DNA of 23,415 nucleotides from Bacteroidota bacterium (GCA_024244665.1 JAAEOI010000496.1:1-23415), one strand, 5' to 3'. Counted from the first letter of the stretch, positions 12,478 through 22,274 are shown. The notes: generated by a model not told the origin, from the sequence alone. A program made the numbers and translations.

Positions 12478-14397
12478 ATGAAAAAAGGAATCATATCAGG
12501 GCTGGTCGCAACGATCTTGCTCTTGTCGTTTGCATCAAATTCATTTGCGAAAGCTATTGATAACAAGGAATTCCATGTGGCCAGGAATGGATCAGATGCA
12601 AACCCGGGCAGTGAAGATAAGCCCTTCTTAACCATTCAAAAAGCAGCCAATGTGGCTCAACCCGGCAATGTAATCACCGTCCATGAAGGAGTATATCGGG
12701 AATGGGTCAACCCGCCACGCGGAGGCAGTTCTGCCGACAGAGCTATCGTTTATCAGGCAGCACCCGGTGAAAATGTGGTCATCAAAGGCTCGGAATTGAT
12801 AAAGGACTGGAAGAGGCTGGAAGACGATCTGTGGGAGGTAAGCCTCCCCAACTCCTTTTTTGGGGAGTTCAATCCCTATATTGACACTATCCATGGACAC
12901 TGGTTTGAATCAAAAGGACGCACCCACCACACCGGAGCGGTATACCTGAACGGGGAGTGGCTCGACGAAGCGGCATCTCTGGAGGAGCTGGAGGCATCAA
13001 CAGGAGATGTCCCCTTGTGGTTCGGGAGGGTAGATGAACAAAATACGCGCATCCGGGTACAGTTTCCTGGTGTTGATCCCAACAGGGAAGAGGTGGAAAT
13101 CAATGTGCGCCAGACCGTGTTTTTTCCTGAAAAACAGGGTGTGAATTTCATTACCGTGCGCGGATTTACAATGAGCCAGGCAGCCACTCCCTGGGCCCCA
13201 CCCACTACTGAGCAGCTCGGCCTCATCGGACCGCACTGGAGCAAAGGATGGATTATTGAAAACAATACCATCAGCCACTCCATGTGTGTTGGGATATCAC
13301 TTGGTCTGGGCGATGTAGGCCTGAGTGTACTAGGAACCGGAATTGGTTATACGGAGCTTGCTTTTTACCTGAATGAAAAAAAACTGTGGAGCAAGGATCA
13401 GATCGGGGGTCATGTGGTCCGGGATAACAGGATATCACACTGTGAACAGGCCGGTATTGTCGGAAGTTTCGGGGCTGCCTTCTGCCTGATCGAAGGAAAT
13501 GAAATTTCAGACATTCATGTGCGGGAACGATTTACCGGCATGGAGATGTGCGGGATCAAGCTGCATGCTGCCATCGATGTTGTCATCCGGAACAACTGTG
13601 TGTACCGAACCGGATACAGAGCCCGCGGGATCTGGCTTGACTGGATGGGTCAGGGTGGAATTATCCGCGAAAACCTTGTTTTTGAAACCGGGGCACCGGC
13701 ACTTTACCTGGAGGTAAACCACGGCCCTATACTGGTGGCAAACAATATTTTGATGTCAAAACAATCACTCAGCAACCGCTCACGGGGTTCAGCCTATGTA
13801 CATAACCTTTTTGCCGGTCAATGTGTCATAGGGAACACCACCCGGACCACGCAATACATGGAACCCCATTCTACTACTATTGCCGGGATGCACGACAATT
13901 ACAATGGGGACGACCGCTTCTACAATAATATTTTCGCAGCTCCGGCAAAAGATGGACAGTCTGTCCTCAATGAAGAGTTCAGGCGGCCGGGCAAGCCCGG
14001 AAGGGCGGCTAGATATGATGATGAAACCATGCCCCTCTTAATGAAAGGTAACCTGTACCTCAACGGCGCCATCCCCCATGAGAAAGATCACCATCCGGAA
14101 ATCATTGATCATGAAACAGCAGCTCCGGAGCTTATCCGAAAGAAAGATGGATGGTACTTGCAATGGACTCCTGAACCATCCTGGGGAAAAGGCCTGAAGC
14201 GGGAACTCATTACCACGAATATGCTGGGGCGTGCCCTCATTCCTGACATGCCTTATGAGCAGGCCGACGGATCACCACTACGGATCGATGCCGATTATTC
14301 AGGCAAAACACGCCAGCTATCCAATCCCTACCCAGGACCCTTTACCAAATTGAAAAAAGGAAAACAGCTGATCAAGGTCTGGCCAAAACAAAACTAA
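12478..14397 (+). CDS. GH120-type beta-xylosidase-like right-handed beta-helix protein
   Basis: I use the ATG at 12478, giving 639 residues and a clean Sec signal peptide (cleavage near SFA, residue 24); an upstream in-frame TTG at 12460 lies inside the preceding gene. The sequence follows the GH120 pattern known from Thermoanaerobacterium saccharolyticum XylC almost from end to end: HVARNGSDANPG, ITVHEGVYREWV, LPNSFFGEFNPY, QAATPWAPPT, a GPHWSKGWIIE segment, AGIKLHAAIDV and GDDRFYNNIF. From memory of that family, the catalytic nucleophile and acid/base correspond here to Asp388 (GIWLDW) and Glu412 (YLEVNHGP). The length is also nearly identical to XylC. The known family activity is beta-xylosidase, so it would release xylose from a side chain or oligosaccharide in the periplasm. 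Unlike the cytoplasmic clostridial enzyme it is exported. The following sulfatase starts 10 bases downstream. Confidence 0.9.
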   Translation: MKKGIISGLVATILLLSFASNSFAKAIDNKEFHVARNGSDANPGSEDKPFLTIQKAANVAQPGNVITVHEGVYREWVNPPRGGSSADRAIVYQAAPGENVVIKGSELIKDWKRLEDDLWEVSLPNSFFGEFNPYIDTIHGHWFESKGRTHHTGAVYLNGEWLDEAASLEELEASTGDVPLWFGRVDEQNTRIRVQFPGVDPNREEVEINVRQTVFFPEKQGVNFITVRGFTMSQAATPWAPPTTEQLGLIGPHWSKGWIIENNTISHSMCVGISLGLGDVGLSVLGTGIGYTELAFYLNEKKLWSKDQIGGHVVRDNRISHCEQAGIVGSFGAAFCLIEGNEISDIHVRERFTGMEMCGIKLHAAIDVVIRNNCVYRTGYRARGIWLDWMGQGGIIRENLVFETGAPALYLEVNHGPILVANNILMSKQSLSNRSRGSAYVHNLFAGQCVIGNTTRTTQYMEPHSTTIAGMHDNYNGDDRFYNNIFAAPAKDGQSVLNEEFRRPGKPGRAARYDDETMPLLMKGNLYLNGAIPHEKDHHPEIIDHETAAPELIRKKDGWYLQWTPEPSWGKGLKRELITTNMLGRALIPDMPYEQADGSPLRIDADYSGKTRQLSNPYPGPFTKLKKGKQLIKVWPKQN

Positions 14398-14407
14398 AAC
14401 CGGTGAT

Positions 14408-15967
14408 ATGGTAAACGGCAGACTTAAATTGGTCATTCAGATACTGGTAATTACTGCCTGCGCCAGCTTGACGGAATCTATTTTCGCCCGGGAGATCATC
14501 GCCGATGATGAAATGCCAAATGTAGTGCTCATCCTCACCGATGACCTGGGTTACGGTGATGTCTCCTGCCTGAATCCGGATTCAAAAATCAAGACCCACC
14601 ATCTTGATGAACTGGCCCGGGAAGGACTCCTGTTCACTGACGCACACGCACCAAGCACAATTTGCAGTCCCACCCGCTACGCTCTACTTACCGGACGTTA
14701 TGCCTGGAGGGGTGTATTAAAAGCAGGAGTGCTGAAACCATGGGATGATCCTGCCATTGAACCGGAGCGTTTGACTCTTGCCCGGATGCTGAAGGAAAAA
14801 GGATACCACACAGCCTGTATTGGCAAGTGGCACCTGGGCTTTCACTGGCCCTGGCAGGATGGCGTTAAACCCCCACGTGACAACATCCTAAACAGGGGGA
14901 CGAGTATAGCAGGTGTTGATATGTTCGACTTTAACCAGGCAATCCATGGAGGTCCCCTGGCCGCAGGTTTTGATTATTATTTCGGCGATGATGTTCCAAA
15001 TTTTCCGCCTTATGCTTTTATTGAGAACGAACATTTCACATGTACACCCATAGATATGAACCCGGATGATTTTGTGTCAATTGGCTATCGTGGATACATT
15101 CATGGAGTAGGTCCGGGCCAGGAAGGCTGGAAGCTCGACCAGGTCATGCCAGGCATCACATCAAAAGCAGTGGAGTATATCCATCAGCAAAAAAAATCAG
15201 AGAGCCCCTTCTTTCTGTATTTTGCAACAACCTCACCCCATACACCCGTAGTTCCCACGGATGAATTTCAGGGTAAAAGCGATGCAGGTTATTATGGCGA
15301 CTATGTTCAACAGACCGATGATGCCATCGGTCGTGTGCTTGAAGCCTTAAAGCGGACTGCTCAGTTTGACAATACCCTGGTCATCGTTTCCAGTGACAAT
15401 GGCCCTGAAGGTTTCACCTATGATCTGATCAATAACTACTCCCATTACAGCATGGGGCAAATGAGGGGAATAAAAAGGGATACCTGGGAAGGTGGTCACC
15501 GTGTACCCCTGGTCATTAGCTGGCCGGATGGTAATATCGGCAGAGGATACAGCAATGCATTGATTTCTCTGACCGACATATTTGCCACGCTGGCCGCTAT
15601 CACAGACTATAAGCTACCTCAAAACAGTGCTGAGGACAGCTTTAATATGCGATCAGACCTGCAGGGAGGTGGAAGTACCAGGGAAAGTATGATCTATCAC
15701 AACGGGAAAGGACACCTGGCCCTGAGAGAAGGAGATTGGGTATATATCAGAAAAAGCGGAGCCGGCAGACCCGAACCGGAATGGTTCCGACAGAAACACG
15801 GTGTCATACAGGATGATGCACCAAATGAGCTTTTTAACCTTGAGAATGATCCGGGTGAAAAGCTTAACCTTTACAATCAATTTCCGGAAAAAGCTGCCCG
15901 AATGGAAAGCAGACTGCAAAAGATGATTGAAGCAGGTGGAACAAGGAATTTAGAATTAGGAAACTGA
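14408..15967 (+). CDS. S1-family sulfatase, exported
   Basis: This 519-residue protein has an N-terminal export signal; it may be cut after IFA (residue 27) or lipidated at Cys18, since ITAC also fits a lipobox. Core motifs: ILTDDLGYGD (Asp45, Asp46), ICSPTRYALLTGRY (Cys86), CIGKWHLG, TSPHTP, VSSDNGPEG and WEGGHRVPLVISWP. It parallels the sulfatase at 9834 through the active-site half, with CSPTR replacing CTPTR and a different insert after GKWHLG, suggesting duplication followed by a change in substrate preference. All expected catalytic motifs are present. It sits 10 bases after the GH120 gene and 2 bases before the GH29 lipoprotein gene, so is very likely co-translated with them on one mRNA. 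Confidence 0.92.
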   Translation: MVNGRLKLVIQILVITACASLTESIFAREIIADDEMPNVVLILTDDLGYGDVSCLNPDSKIKTHHLDELAREGLLFTDAHAPSTICSPTRYALLTGRYAWRGVLKAGVLKPWDDPAIEPERLTLARMLKEKGYHTACIGKWHLGFHWPWQDGVKPPRDNILNRGTSIAGVDMFDFNQAIHGGPLAAGFDYYFGDDVPNFPPYAFIENEHFTCTPIDMNPDDFVSIGYRGYIHGVGPGQEGWKLDQVMPGITSKAVEYIHQQKKSESPFFLYFATTSPHTPVVPTDEFQGKSDAGYYGDYVQQTDDAIGRVLEALKRTAQFDNTLVIVSSDNGPEGFTYDLINNYSHYSMGQMRGIKRDTWEGGHRVPLVISWPDGNIGRGYSNALISLTDIFATLAAITDYKLPQNSAEDSFNMRSDLQGGGSTRESMIYHNGKGHLALREGDWVYIRKSGAGRPEPEWFRQKHGVIQDDAPNELFNLENDPGEKLNLYNQFPEKAARMESRLQKMIEAGGTRNLELGN

Positions 15968-15969
15968 TC

Positions 15970-17817
15970 ATGACCTTAAAAACCTTTTCCCTGATAGCAT
16001 GCTTGATGCTCCTCGCCCTTGCATGCTCCAAACAAACGAACTCGCCTCTTGTCCAGGGAGACGACCACTGGCTGGTCCTTCCCGTGGAAAAGGCACAGCA
16101 AGTCGATGGCAAACTCCTCTGGGACTTTGAGCTTAAACGCCAGGGGAGCTACAATGTGCAGATCATCAGTAAAGGGGAACTTCAGTCTCCTTTGCCGGAG
16201 TTAAGCCTTGAATCAGGAGAGATTATGCTAAAGGAAGCTCCTGAAAAGATCTTTGTGCTTGAAAAGGACGTGGGGAAACAAACGGTCTCTCATTTCAAAA
16301 GAAAGATTTCCTTCAGGGAAACCGGGATCTTTTCCTTAAAAATTGATGCCGACGATCATATTCAGCAGCTCCGGATTGTTCCAGCCTATGGCAGGCTTCT
16401 GGGCTTTGGCAGCGGGAAATACCTCGGGAAATGGCAGGAAATGCATGATTCACGGGAGAAACAGGCAGCCCTGGCCTGGTTAAACGATGCAAAATATGGC
16501 ATGTTTATTCACTGGGGGCTATACTCCCAGGCAGGTGGCATCTGGAAGGGCACCAGGATAGAGGACTCCCCCTACCCTGGCCCCAGGGTTGCCGAATGGC
16601 TGATGTCCACCTTTCAGATATCCCGGGAAGAGTATGAACAACTGGCCGATACCTTTGATCCGGACAGGTCCTTTGCTGAAAAGATAGCACTGCTTGCTAA
16701 AGACGCAGGAATGAAATATGTGGTTATCACTTCAAAACATCACGATGGCTTTGCCCTGTTTGATTCACCATGCTCTGATTATGATATTGTCGACCGGACA
16801 CCCTACAAGGCAGATGCAATAAAAGAATTATATGATGCCTGTTTAAAGGAAGGACTGAAGTTCGGGGTTTACTATTCCCATGGAAATGACTGGCACGATG
16901 GTACGGACGGAAACCATGCCAATGTGAAGAGGCATAATGATTCTATTGGGATCCTCTCACATATGATGGGCAAAAATACCTGGGATCCCAGTCCGAACAC
17001 CTTTGAGGAATATGTGAATAATAAGGCATTACCCCAGGTGAAGGAGCTTGTGGAACTCATGCCGGAATTAGCCCTGATCTGGTTTGATGGCGACGGGAAC
17101 CTGACTGAAGAACAGTCCTTTGATTTTTATAAACTCATCTACGACATCAACCCGAAGGTGCTTGTCAACCGGAGGGTAGGATATGACTTGGGCGATTACC
17201 TGGATGCTGGTGACAATGTGATCCCGTCGGCTTCCGATAAATTATCCAAGCAGTGGGAGACCTGCGGGACCACCAATAACTCCTGGGGTTATAAGTCCTA
17301 CGATAACGATTGGAAAAGTACCCGGGAGCTCCTGTACTATTTAATCGACATTGCCTCCAAAGGTGGAAACTACCTCCTGAATATTGGCCCCGACGGCCTG
17401 GGTCATGTACCTGAATCAAGTGCCCGGGGATTAAGGGAAGTGGGACAATGGATAAAGGCATACGGAGATGCTATTTATGGCACTTCACGATGGCTTATCC
17501 CACATGAAGGCCAGAGTGAAACAGAACTCAAAGGCACCGGTCACCGTGCAGCCAAAGGCTTTGAACGAAATTTTACCTCCAGTGATTTCTGGTTTACTGC
17601 AAAAGAGGATAAGGTCTATGCCATCTCACTGGTTCAGGCTGAAGATGTGCTTCAAATTCGCTCCCTGAACAAAGAGGCCGGAACCATCAGCGGGGTACGC
17701 CTGCTTGGAAGCGGGCAGGTGCCAGAGTGGAAACAGACCGAATCAGGACTTTCACTTGATCTCCGGGGATTGGAAACCGGCGAAAACGGATTTGCCCTGG
17801 AAGTAACTTTTGAATAA
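15970..17817 (+). CDS. GH29 alpha-L-fucosidase lipoprotein with an N-terminal accessory domain
   Basis: The 615-residue product has lipobox LALAC (Cys19). Residues about 28-140 form an extra beta-rich domain ahead of the barrel. The GH29 core begins near residue 160: MFIHWGLYS (His181), SKHHDGF (His257, His258), YYSHGNDWHDG, ALIWFD with expected nucleophile Asp373, and a KGGNYLLNIGPDGLG block. It differs from the GH29 at 7999 in three ways: it is a lipoprotein, it carries the extra domain at the N- rather than C-terminus, and its active-site loops differ (HGNDWHDGTDGNH against HNQDWTAPGG). The two probably cleave different alpha-L-fucosidic linkages, or related sugars such as L-galactose (inference). 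The ATG follows the previous stop by 2 bases (TGATCATG), a coupled start. Confidence 0.92.
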   Translation: MTLKTFSLIACLMLLALACSKQTNSPLVQGDDHWLVLPVEKAQQVDGKLLWDFELKRQGSYNVQIISKGELQSPLPELSLESGEIMLKEAPEKIFVLEKDVGKQTVSHFKRKISFRETGIFSLKIDADDHIQQLRIVPAYGRLLGFGSGKYLGKWQEMHDSREKQAALAWLNDAKYGMFIHWGLYSQAGGIWKGTRIEDSPYPGPRVAEWLMSTFQISREEYEQLADTFDPDRSFAEKIALLAKDAGMKYVVITSKHHDGFALFDSPCSDYDIVDRTPYKADAIKELYDACLKEGLKFGVYYSHGNDWHDGTDGNHANVKRHNDSIGILSHMMGKNTWDPSPNTFEEYVNNKALPQVKELVELMPELALIWFDGDGNLTEEQSFDFYKLIYDINPKVLVNRRVGYDLGDYLDAGDNVIPSASDKLSKQWETCGTTNNSWGYKSYDNDWKSTRELLYYLIDIASKGGNYLLNIGPDGLGHVPESSARGLREVGQWIKAYGDAIYGTSRWLIPHEGQSETELKGTGHRAAKGFERNFTSSDFWFTAKEDKVYAISLVQAEDVLQIRSLNKEAGTISGVRLLGSGQVPEWKQTESGLSLDLRGLETGENGFALEVTFE

Positions 17818-17822
17818 TAATC

Positions 17823-20800
17823 ATGAGAAACCTAATCCTGATTACAGTTATACTGGCTTGCTATAGTTGCAGCAATGTATCAAAAGAGATTAGCTATGAG
17901 GTAAAAGTAGATAATGTTGAAAACGCTGACATAAGCCTCAACGGGATCTGGAAACTGACTCTTGATCCGCCTGATGATTTCTATAAAAATGAGGTGCTGC
18001 CGGAACAGTGGCAGGATGCAGAAGTCCCAAACGAATTATTGGCTCAAGGCTTTATGATCGAGATGGATAAGCCCTTTGTGTATAAAAGGCCGATCGATAT
18101 TCCAAACGATTTTGCAGGCAATCGAATCCTGCTCAACTTCAAAGCGATAAATAACCTGGCAAAGGTCTATGTCAATGGCACTTATGTCACCAAACACCAG
18201 GGCGGATTTACAGAGTGGCATTGTGATATTACAGATTTTGTGGAACCCGGAAAAAAGGCATGGCTGGCAGTGGAAGTGACCAATATCAGCAGGGAAATCT
18301 CATTCAACGGCAAGGCCCAACGTCCAACCGGTGGCATTGTAAGAGATGTCTTATTACAGGCGCGTCCAAAAGCATTTATGCCCTTTATCATTGTATCCTC
18401 GCCTTTTGATGATTCCTTTACAAATGCCACACTTCAAATAACCGGACTGGTTAACAATCCTTCGGATGAGGTAATGGCAAGTTTCCAATTGTTTGATCCT
18501 GATAACAAAAAGGTGGCATTGAAAAACAATAGCCTGAATTTAAGCGAAGAGCTTGTATACTTCAGTGTTCCTGTAGAGAACCCTGTGAAGTGGGATGCCG
18601 AACATCCCAATTTGTACCGTTTGCAGGTCACCATCGAGGGCAATGGTCAGAACAAAACCAGCTACTCAAAACAAATAGGTTTTCGCGACATTCGTTTCGA
18701 TGAGCAAAACAATCTCCTGATCAACGGGAAAATTACCAAGCTGCGAGGGGGCAACCGCCACCTGAGCAATCCTACAGGGGGAAAAACACCGACCCGCGAG
18801 TATGAATACCTTGACACCAAACTGGCAAAAGAAGCCAATCTTAACTTTTTCAGGACATCGCATTACCCTCCCGGAGAAGGATTGCTGACTGAGTGTGATA
18901 AACAGGGAATGTATGTTACGGTTGAATCTGCCATTGTGGATGTCGGGAAAAGCAACAGGCCCTCCAGGGGCATGGAGAGTGACCCGGACGAAACCAAACA
19001 TTTTCTTTCACAATTAAAAGAGATGATCCTGACCCATGGGAGCCACCCTTCTGCCATTGTATGGTCAACGGCCAATGAGAGTGTGTATGGGCTGAACTTT
19101 CAACTTTCTTATGAATTCTGTAAGCAACTGGACCCCTCGCGTCCTGTCATCTCTTCATACCAGGTAAGAAAAGACACAAACCATGCATCATACGATATTT
19201 ACAGTGACCATTATCCCAAGTGGAACAAAGACTATTCGGATGTATTTATGCCCACTATTTATGATGAATGGATGCACGCACTGGGGCATACTTCGCATGA
19301 GTGGTTTCACGATCCAAACGGGCGAGACTACTGGGGTCGAAGTCTGGACATAGCCTGGAGCAATTTATTCCCGACTGCCACCGGGAGTATTGGTGGAGCC
19401 ATCTGGAATTACATTGATGATGTGACCTATTACCCGGAACCCCTGGGGGAAGCCCCGAAAGCAAGAAGATCACATGCAGATGCAAAAGCAAGCCGTATGT
19501 ATATGGAAAAGCCGGAGGGGAATGTTTTCGGCGTGGCACGCTGGGGAATTATCGATGAATGGCGTCGCAAAAAACCGGAGCACTGGAATGCGAAGAAAGC
19601 GTATTCGCCCATTAAAATAAGCCAGACAAGACTGAGCAGTTTTACCCCCAACCAGGCTTTAGCCCTGGAGGTAAATAACCGCTATGACCACACCCGACTG
19701 GATGAAATCAGCATGAAAATCACCTATAATGGTGAGAGTAAAACCATGAATTGCCCTCCAATAGAAGCTCGTCAAAAGGGCAGTTTAGGCATTCCGGCAT
19801 TCAACTGGAAGGAAGGGACTGCTTTCCTCCTGGAGTTTTATAACAGAGATAAGGAGCTTGTGGACATATACCGGGTTGCTCTGGGAGAAGAAAAGCCGGT
19901 TCAGATAGAAAAGCCGGGAGGAAAGGTAAAGGTGGAAACCACGGCCGAGTTGATTACAATTAAAGGAGACAGGGTAGAATACCACATCAACCCCAAAACA
20001 GGTCTTTTTATCTCTGCGCAGGTGAATGGGGAAAATATTGAGTTGGATGGGCCATATACCCATATCTACAGCCTGGAAGAATATGGAAAAAGCAATCCCA
20101 TTACTATGCAGACAAGACCAAATTCTGTGATATATGATGCCCCTGTTCCCTCCAAATGGATCCTGAAAGATTACAAAATAGAATCCTCAGAAAATGGGGT
20201 AAAAATAAGCGTTGAAGGGAAGCTGGAAGAGATAACGGTCATATATACCTACACCGTTGGTGGAAACGGAAGGATGAACATTGATTACCATTTTTCGGAT
20301 ATTCCGGAACTGGAAACGCCGGACAAGAATATAGATTACAAGAGCGGCCACCAGAATATAGGCGAAAGAAACCTTGAAACGGGCATAAAATTCATTGTGG
20401 GAGATAACTTTGACGAACTGGCATGGAACAGAAAAGGTTACTGGAGTTACTATCCGGAAGATCACATTAGTACTTTGTCAGACCGGGTGCCTCTATTTAT
20501 AACAGAAAAACCGGTCTACCGCCAGCATCCCAACCAGCCCTGGCGAATGGATGTGCATGATTGGTACTACCAGGGAGTAGAAGTTCCCGATGGCAAACTC
20601 CTGCCGCGTGTGGCCCAGGGTGCTAAAGTGGGCATTTACAATTATGACCTGTTGGATGATCAGAAGCAGCTATTATCGGTGCTTGGTGATGGTGAGAGCA
20701 CCACTGTTCGTTACAACAGGGACCGGGACCGTCAGTATTACCTCTACATCCTGGATACCTATGATGTGAATTTGCGCTGGGGAAATTACAGTGCCTTTAA

Positions 20801-20852
20801 CCTCCATACCAGTGAAAAATCTGGTAAGGCGATGTTACAACTTGGAAATTGA
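17823..20852 (+). CDS. GH2 family beta-glycosidase lipoprotein (beta-galactosidase-like)
   Basis: A 1009-residue lipoprotein (Cys16 in CYSC). GH2 architecture is clear: N-terminal jelly roll (about 35-180, with KVYVNGTYVTKHQGGF and a PTGGIVRDV segment), immunoglobulin-like domain (about 185-290), and a TIM barrel with FRTSHYPPGEGLL, acid/base Glu419 in WSTANES and nucleophile Glu482 in PTIYDEWMHA, then GGAIWNYIDD. The remaining ~400 residues form further beta domains resembling the C-terminal part of large beta-galactosidases. GH2 enzymes are retaining and cleave beta-galactosides, glucuronides or mannosides. The YDEWMHALGH and GGAIWNYIDD context favours a galactosidase-like type, but substrate is unproven. 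It starts 5 bases after the GH29 stop and ends 4 bases before a sulfatase start, in the middle of the cluster. Confidence 0.92.
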   Translation: MRNLILITVILACYSCSNVSKEISYEVKVDNVENADISLNGIWKLTLDPPDDFYKNEVLPEQWQDAEVPNELLAQGFMIEMDKPFVYKRPIDIPNDFAGNRILLNFKAINNLAKVYVNGTYVTKHQGGFTEWHCDITDFVEPGKKAWLAVEVTNISREISFNGKAQRPTGGIVRDVLLQARPKAFMPFIIVSSPFDDSFTNATLQITGLVNNPSDEVMASFQLFDPDNKKVALKNNSLNLSEELVYFSVPVENPVKWDAEHPNLYRLQVTIEGNGQNKTSYSKQIGFRDIRFDEQNNLLINGKITKLRGGNRHLSNPTGGKTPTREYEYLDTKLAKEANLNFFRTSHYPPGEGLLTECDKQGMYVTVESAIVDVGKSNRPSRGMESDPDETKHFLSQLKEMILTHGSHPSAIVWSTANESVYGLNFQLSYEFCKQLDPSRPVISSYQVRKDTNHASYDIYSDHYPKWNKDYSDVFMPTIYDEWMHALGHTSHEWFHDPNGRDYWGRSLDIAWSNLFPTATGSIGGAIWNYIDDVTYYPEPLGEAPKARRSHADAKASRMYMEKPEGNVFGVARWGIIDEWRRKKPEHWNAKKAYSPIKISQTRLSSFTPNQALALEVNNRYDHTRLDEISMKITYNGESKTMNCPPIEARQKGSLGIPAFNWKEGTAFLLEFYNRDKELVDIYRVALGEEKPVQIEKPGGKVKVETTAELITIKGDRVEYHINPKTGLFISAQVNGENIELDGPYTHIYSLEEYGKSNPITMQTRPNSVIYDAPVPSKWILKDYKIESSENGVKISVEGKLEEITVIYTYTVGGNGRMNIDYHFSDIPELETPDKNIDYKSGHQNIGERNLETGIKFIVGDNFDELAWNRKGYWSYYPEDHISTLSDRVPLFITEKPVYRQHPNQPWRMDVHDWYYQGVEVPDGKLLPRVAQGAKVGIYNYDLLDDQKQLLSVLGDGESTTVRYNRDRDRQYYLYILDTYDVNLRWGNYSAFNLHTSEKSGKAMLQLGN

Positions 20853-20856
20853 TGTT

Positions 20857-22266
20857 ATGAAGCAAATCATTTCTCTGTCAGTATTTTCCCTTCTCCTGTG
20901 GGGCTGTGTCAATAAGAGTGCAACAGAACGCCCCAACATCCTCTGGATCGTTACAGAAGACATCGGATTAGATATGGCCTGTTATGGCACCAAAGGAGTT
21001 TATACCCCCAATCTCGACCAAATGGCAGCAGAGGGGGCACTGTTTACCAATGCTTTTACCACAGCCTCTGTTTGCAGTCCCAGCCGTTCCAGTTTTATGA
21101 CCGGCCTCTACCCTACCCAGGTCCATTCTCACAATATGCGCATACATCCGCCTTTTGCGAAACAAGACCTGCCCGGGGGGGTACATATCTTTACCAGATA
21201 TCTTGAAGAGGCCGGCTATGCTACCGGGCTATGTGGACATCCGAAAACGGATTGGGGATTTAAAACCCCGGAAGAACCCGTTTATGGCACAAGGGAATGG
21301 GAGGAGCTGACAGGCCATGAACCATTCTTTTGTCAGTACCAGTTTTATGCCACGCACCGCCCCTTTATGCCTTGCAAGGAGCATCCCGTAAAAGGTGAAG
21401 AGATAGAACTTCATCCATACACGGCAGATTTACCGGAGGCACGCGAAGAGTTACGGCAATACCTGGAACACCTCAATTTACTGGACATGCAGGTTGGTGA
21501 GCTCTTAGAAGACCTTAAAAACAAAGGGCTGTATGAAAACACCCTCATCGTGTTCAGTGGCGATAATGGCCCTCCAATAATCAGGGGAAAAGGGTTTTTA
21601 TACGACAGGGGCATTGCCATGCCGCTAATCGTGCGCATACCAAAAAAGTTCAAATCGAAATTTAAGCCCGGTGCTGTTGTAGAAGAACTGGTGTCTGCCA
21701 TGGATTTTGCCCCCACTTTTATTGATTATGCCGGAGGTGTTATTCCTGATTATATGCAGGGCCGCATCTTTTTGGGAAAAAACAAAGAGGCGGAACCAGA
21801 CTATCTCTTCGCCTTACGCGACCGGCATAATGTCATGATTGACAGAAGCCGGAGTGTGCGATCCAGGCAATTTAAATACATCAGGAACTATATGCCTGAG
21901 AAAGCCTACTGGGATATGTCGTTGAATAACATTGCGGCTGCCAAAGCCATGGAGAAATTATTCGAAAAAGGAGAATTACCGCCACACCAGGCCGCCTTTT
22001 TCAAGGAAAAACCCAATGAGGAACTGTACGACATAGATAACGACCCCTATGAAATGAATAATCTGGCAGATAATCCAAAATACAAACAGACCCTGAATGA
22101 GATGCAGGCAGCATTGGATCAATGGATTATTGAAACCAGGGATGAAGAACGCCTACAGGAAGATCCGAAAGATGTTGAGGAGATGGGAAGGTTGTGGAGC
22201 ATATTTGTCAAAGAGAGAAATGAACGTAATCGACAGAAGAAACTAAATTCAGCCAATTTTAAATGA
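20857..22266 (+). CDS. S1-family sulfatase lipoprotein, N-sulfoglucosamine-sulfohydrolase-like
   Basis: I take the ATG at 20857 (469 residues); an in-frame ATG at 20791 lies inside the GH2 gene and would bury the signal peptide. The lipobox is LWGC (Cys17). The metal site reads VTEDIGLDMACYG instead of the usual DD-containing form, followed by VCSPSRSSFMTGLYP (Cys73) and GDNGPP. This pattern resembles the SGSH-like branch of S1 sulfatases. Members act on several sulfated sugars, including some in algal polysaccharides, so the name does not imply heparan as substrate. The C-terminal half has the expected ELYDIDNDPYEMNNL motif. Stop and start of the GH2 and sulfatase genes are 4 bases apart; the next gene begins 8 bases downstream. 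Confidence 0.92.
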   Translation: MKQIISLSVFSLLLWGCVNKSATERPNILWIVTEDIGLDMACYGTKGVYTPNLDQMAAEGALFTNAFTTASVCSPSRSSFMTGLYPTQVHSHNMRIHPPFAKQDLPGGVHIFTRYLEEAGYATGLCGHPKTDWGFKTPEEPVYGTREWEELTGHEPFFCQYQFYATHRPFMPCKEHPVKGEEIELHPYTADLPEAREELRQYLEHLNLLDMQVGELLEDLKNKGLYENTLIVFSGDNGPPIIRGKGFLYDRGIAMPLIVRIPKKFKSKFKPGAVVEELVSAMDFAPTFIDYAGGVIPDYMQGRIFLGKNKEAEPDYLFALRDRHNVMIDRSRSVRSRQFKYIRNYMPEKAYWDMSLNNIAAAKAMEKLFEKGELPPHQAAFFKEKPNEELYDIDNDPYEMNNLADNPKYKQTLNEMQAALDQWIIETRDEERLQEDPKDVEEMGRLWSIFVKERNERNRQKKLNSANFK

Positions 22267-22274
22267 TAAGTAAA

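Noticed and set aside
20791..20856. Upstream ATG for the last sulfatase
   Set aside because: It lies within the GH2 gene and would bury the lipoprotein signal; the ATG at 20857 starts the signal directly.
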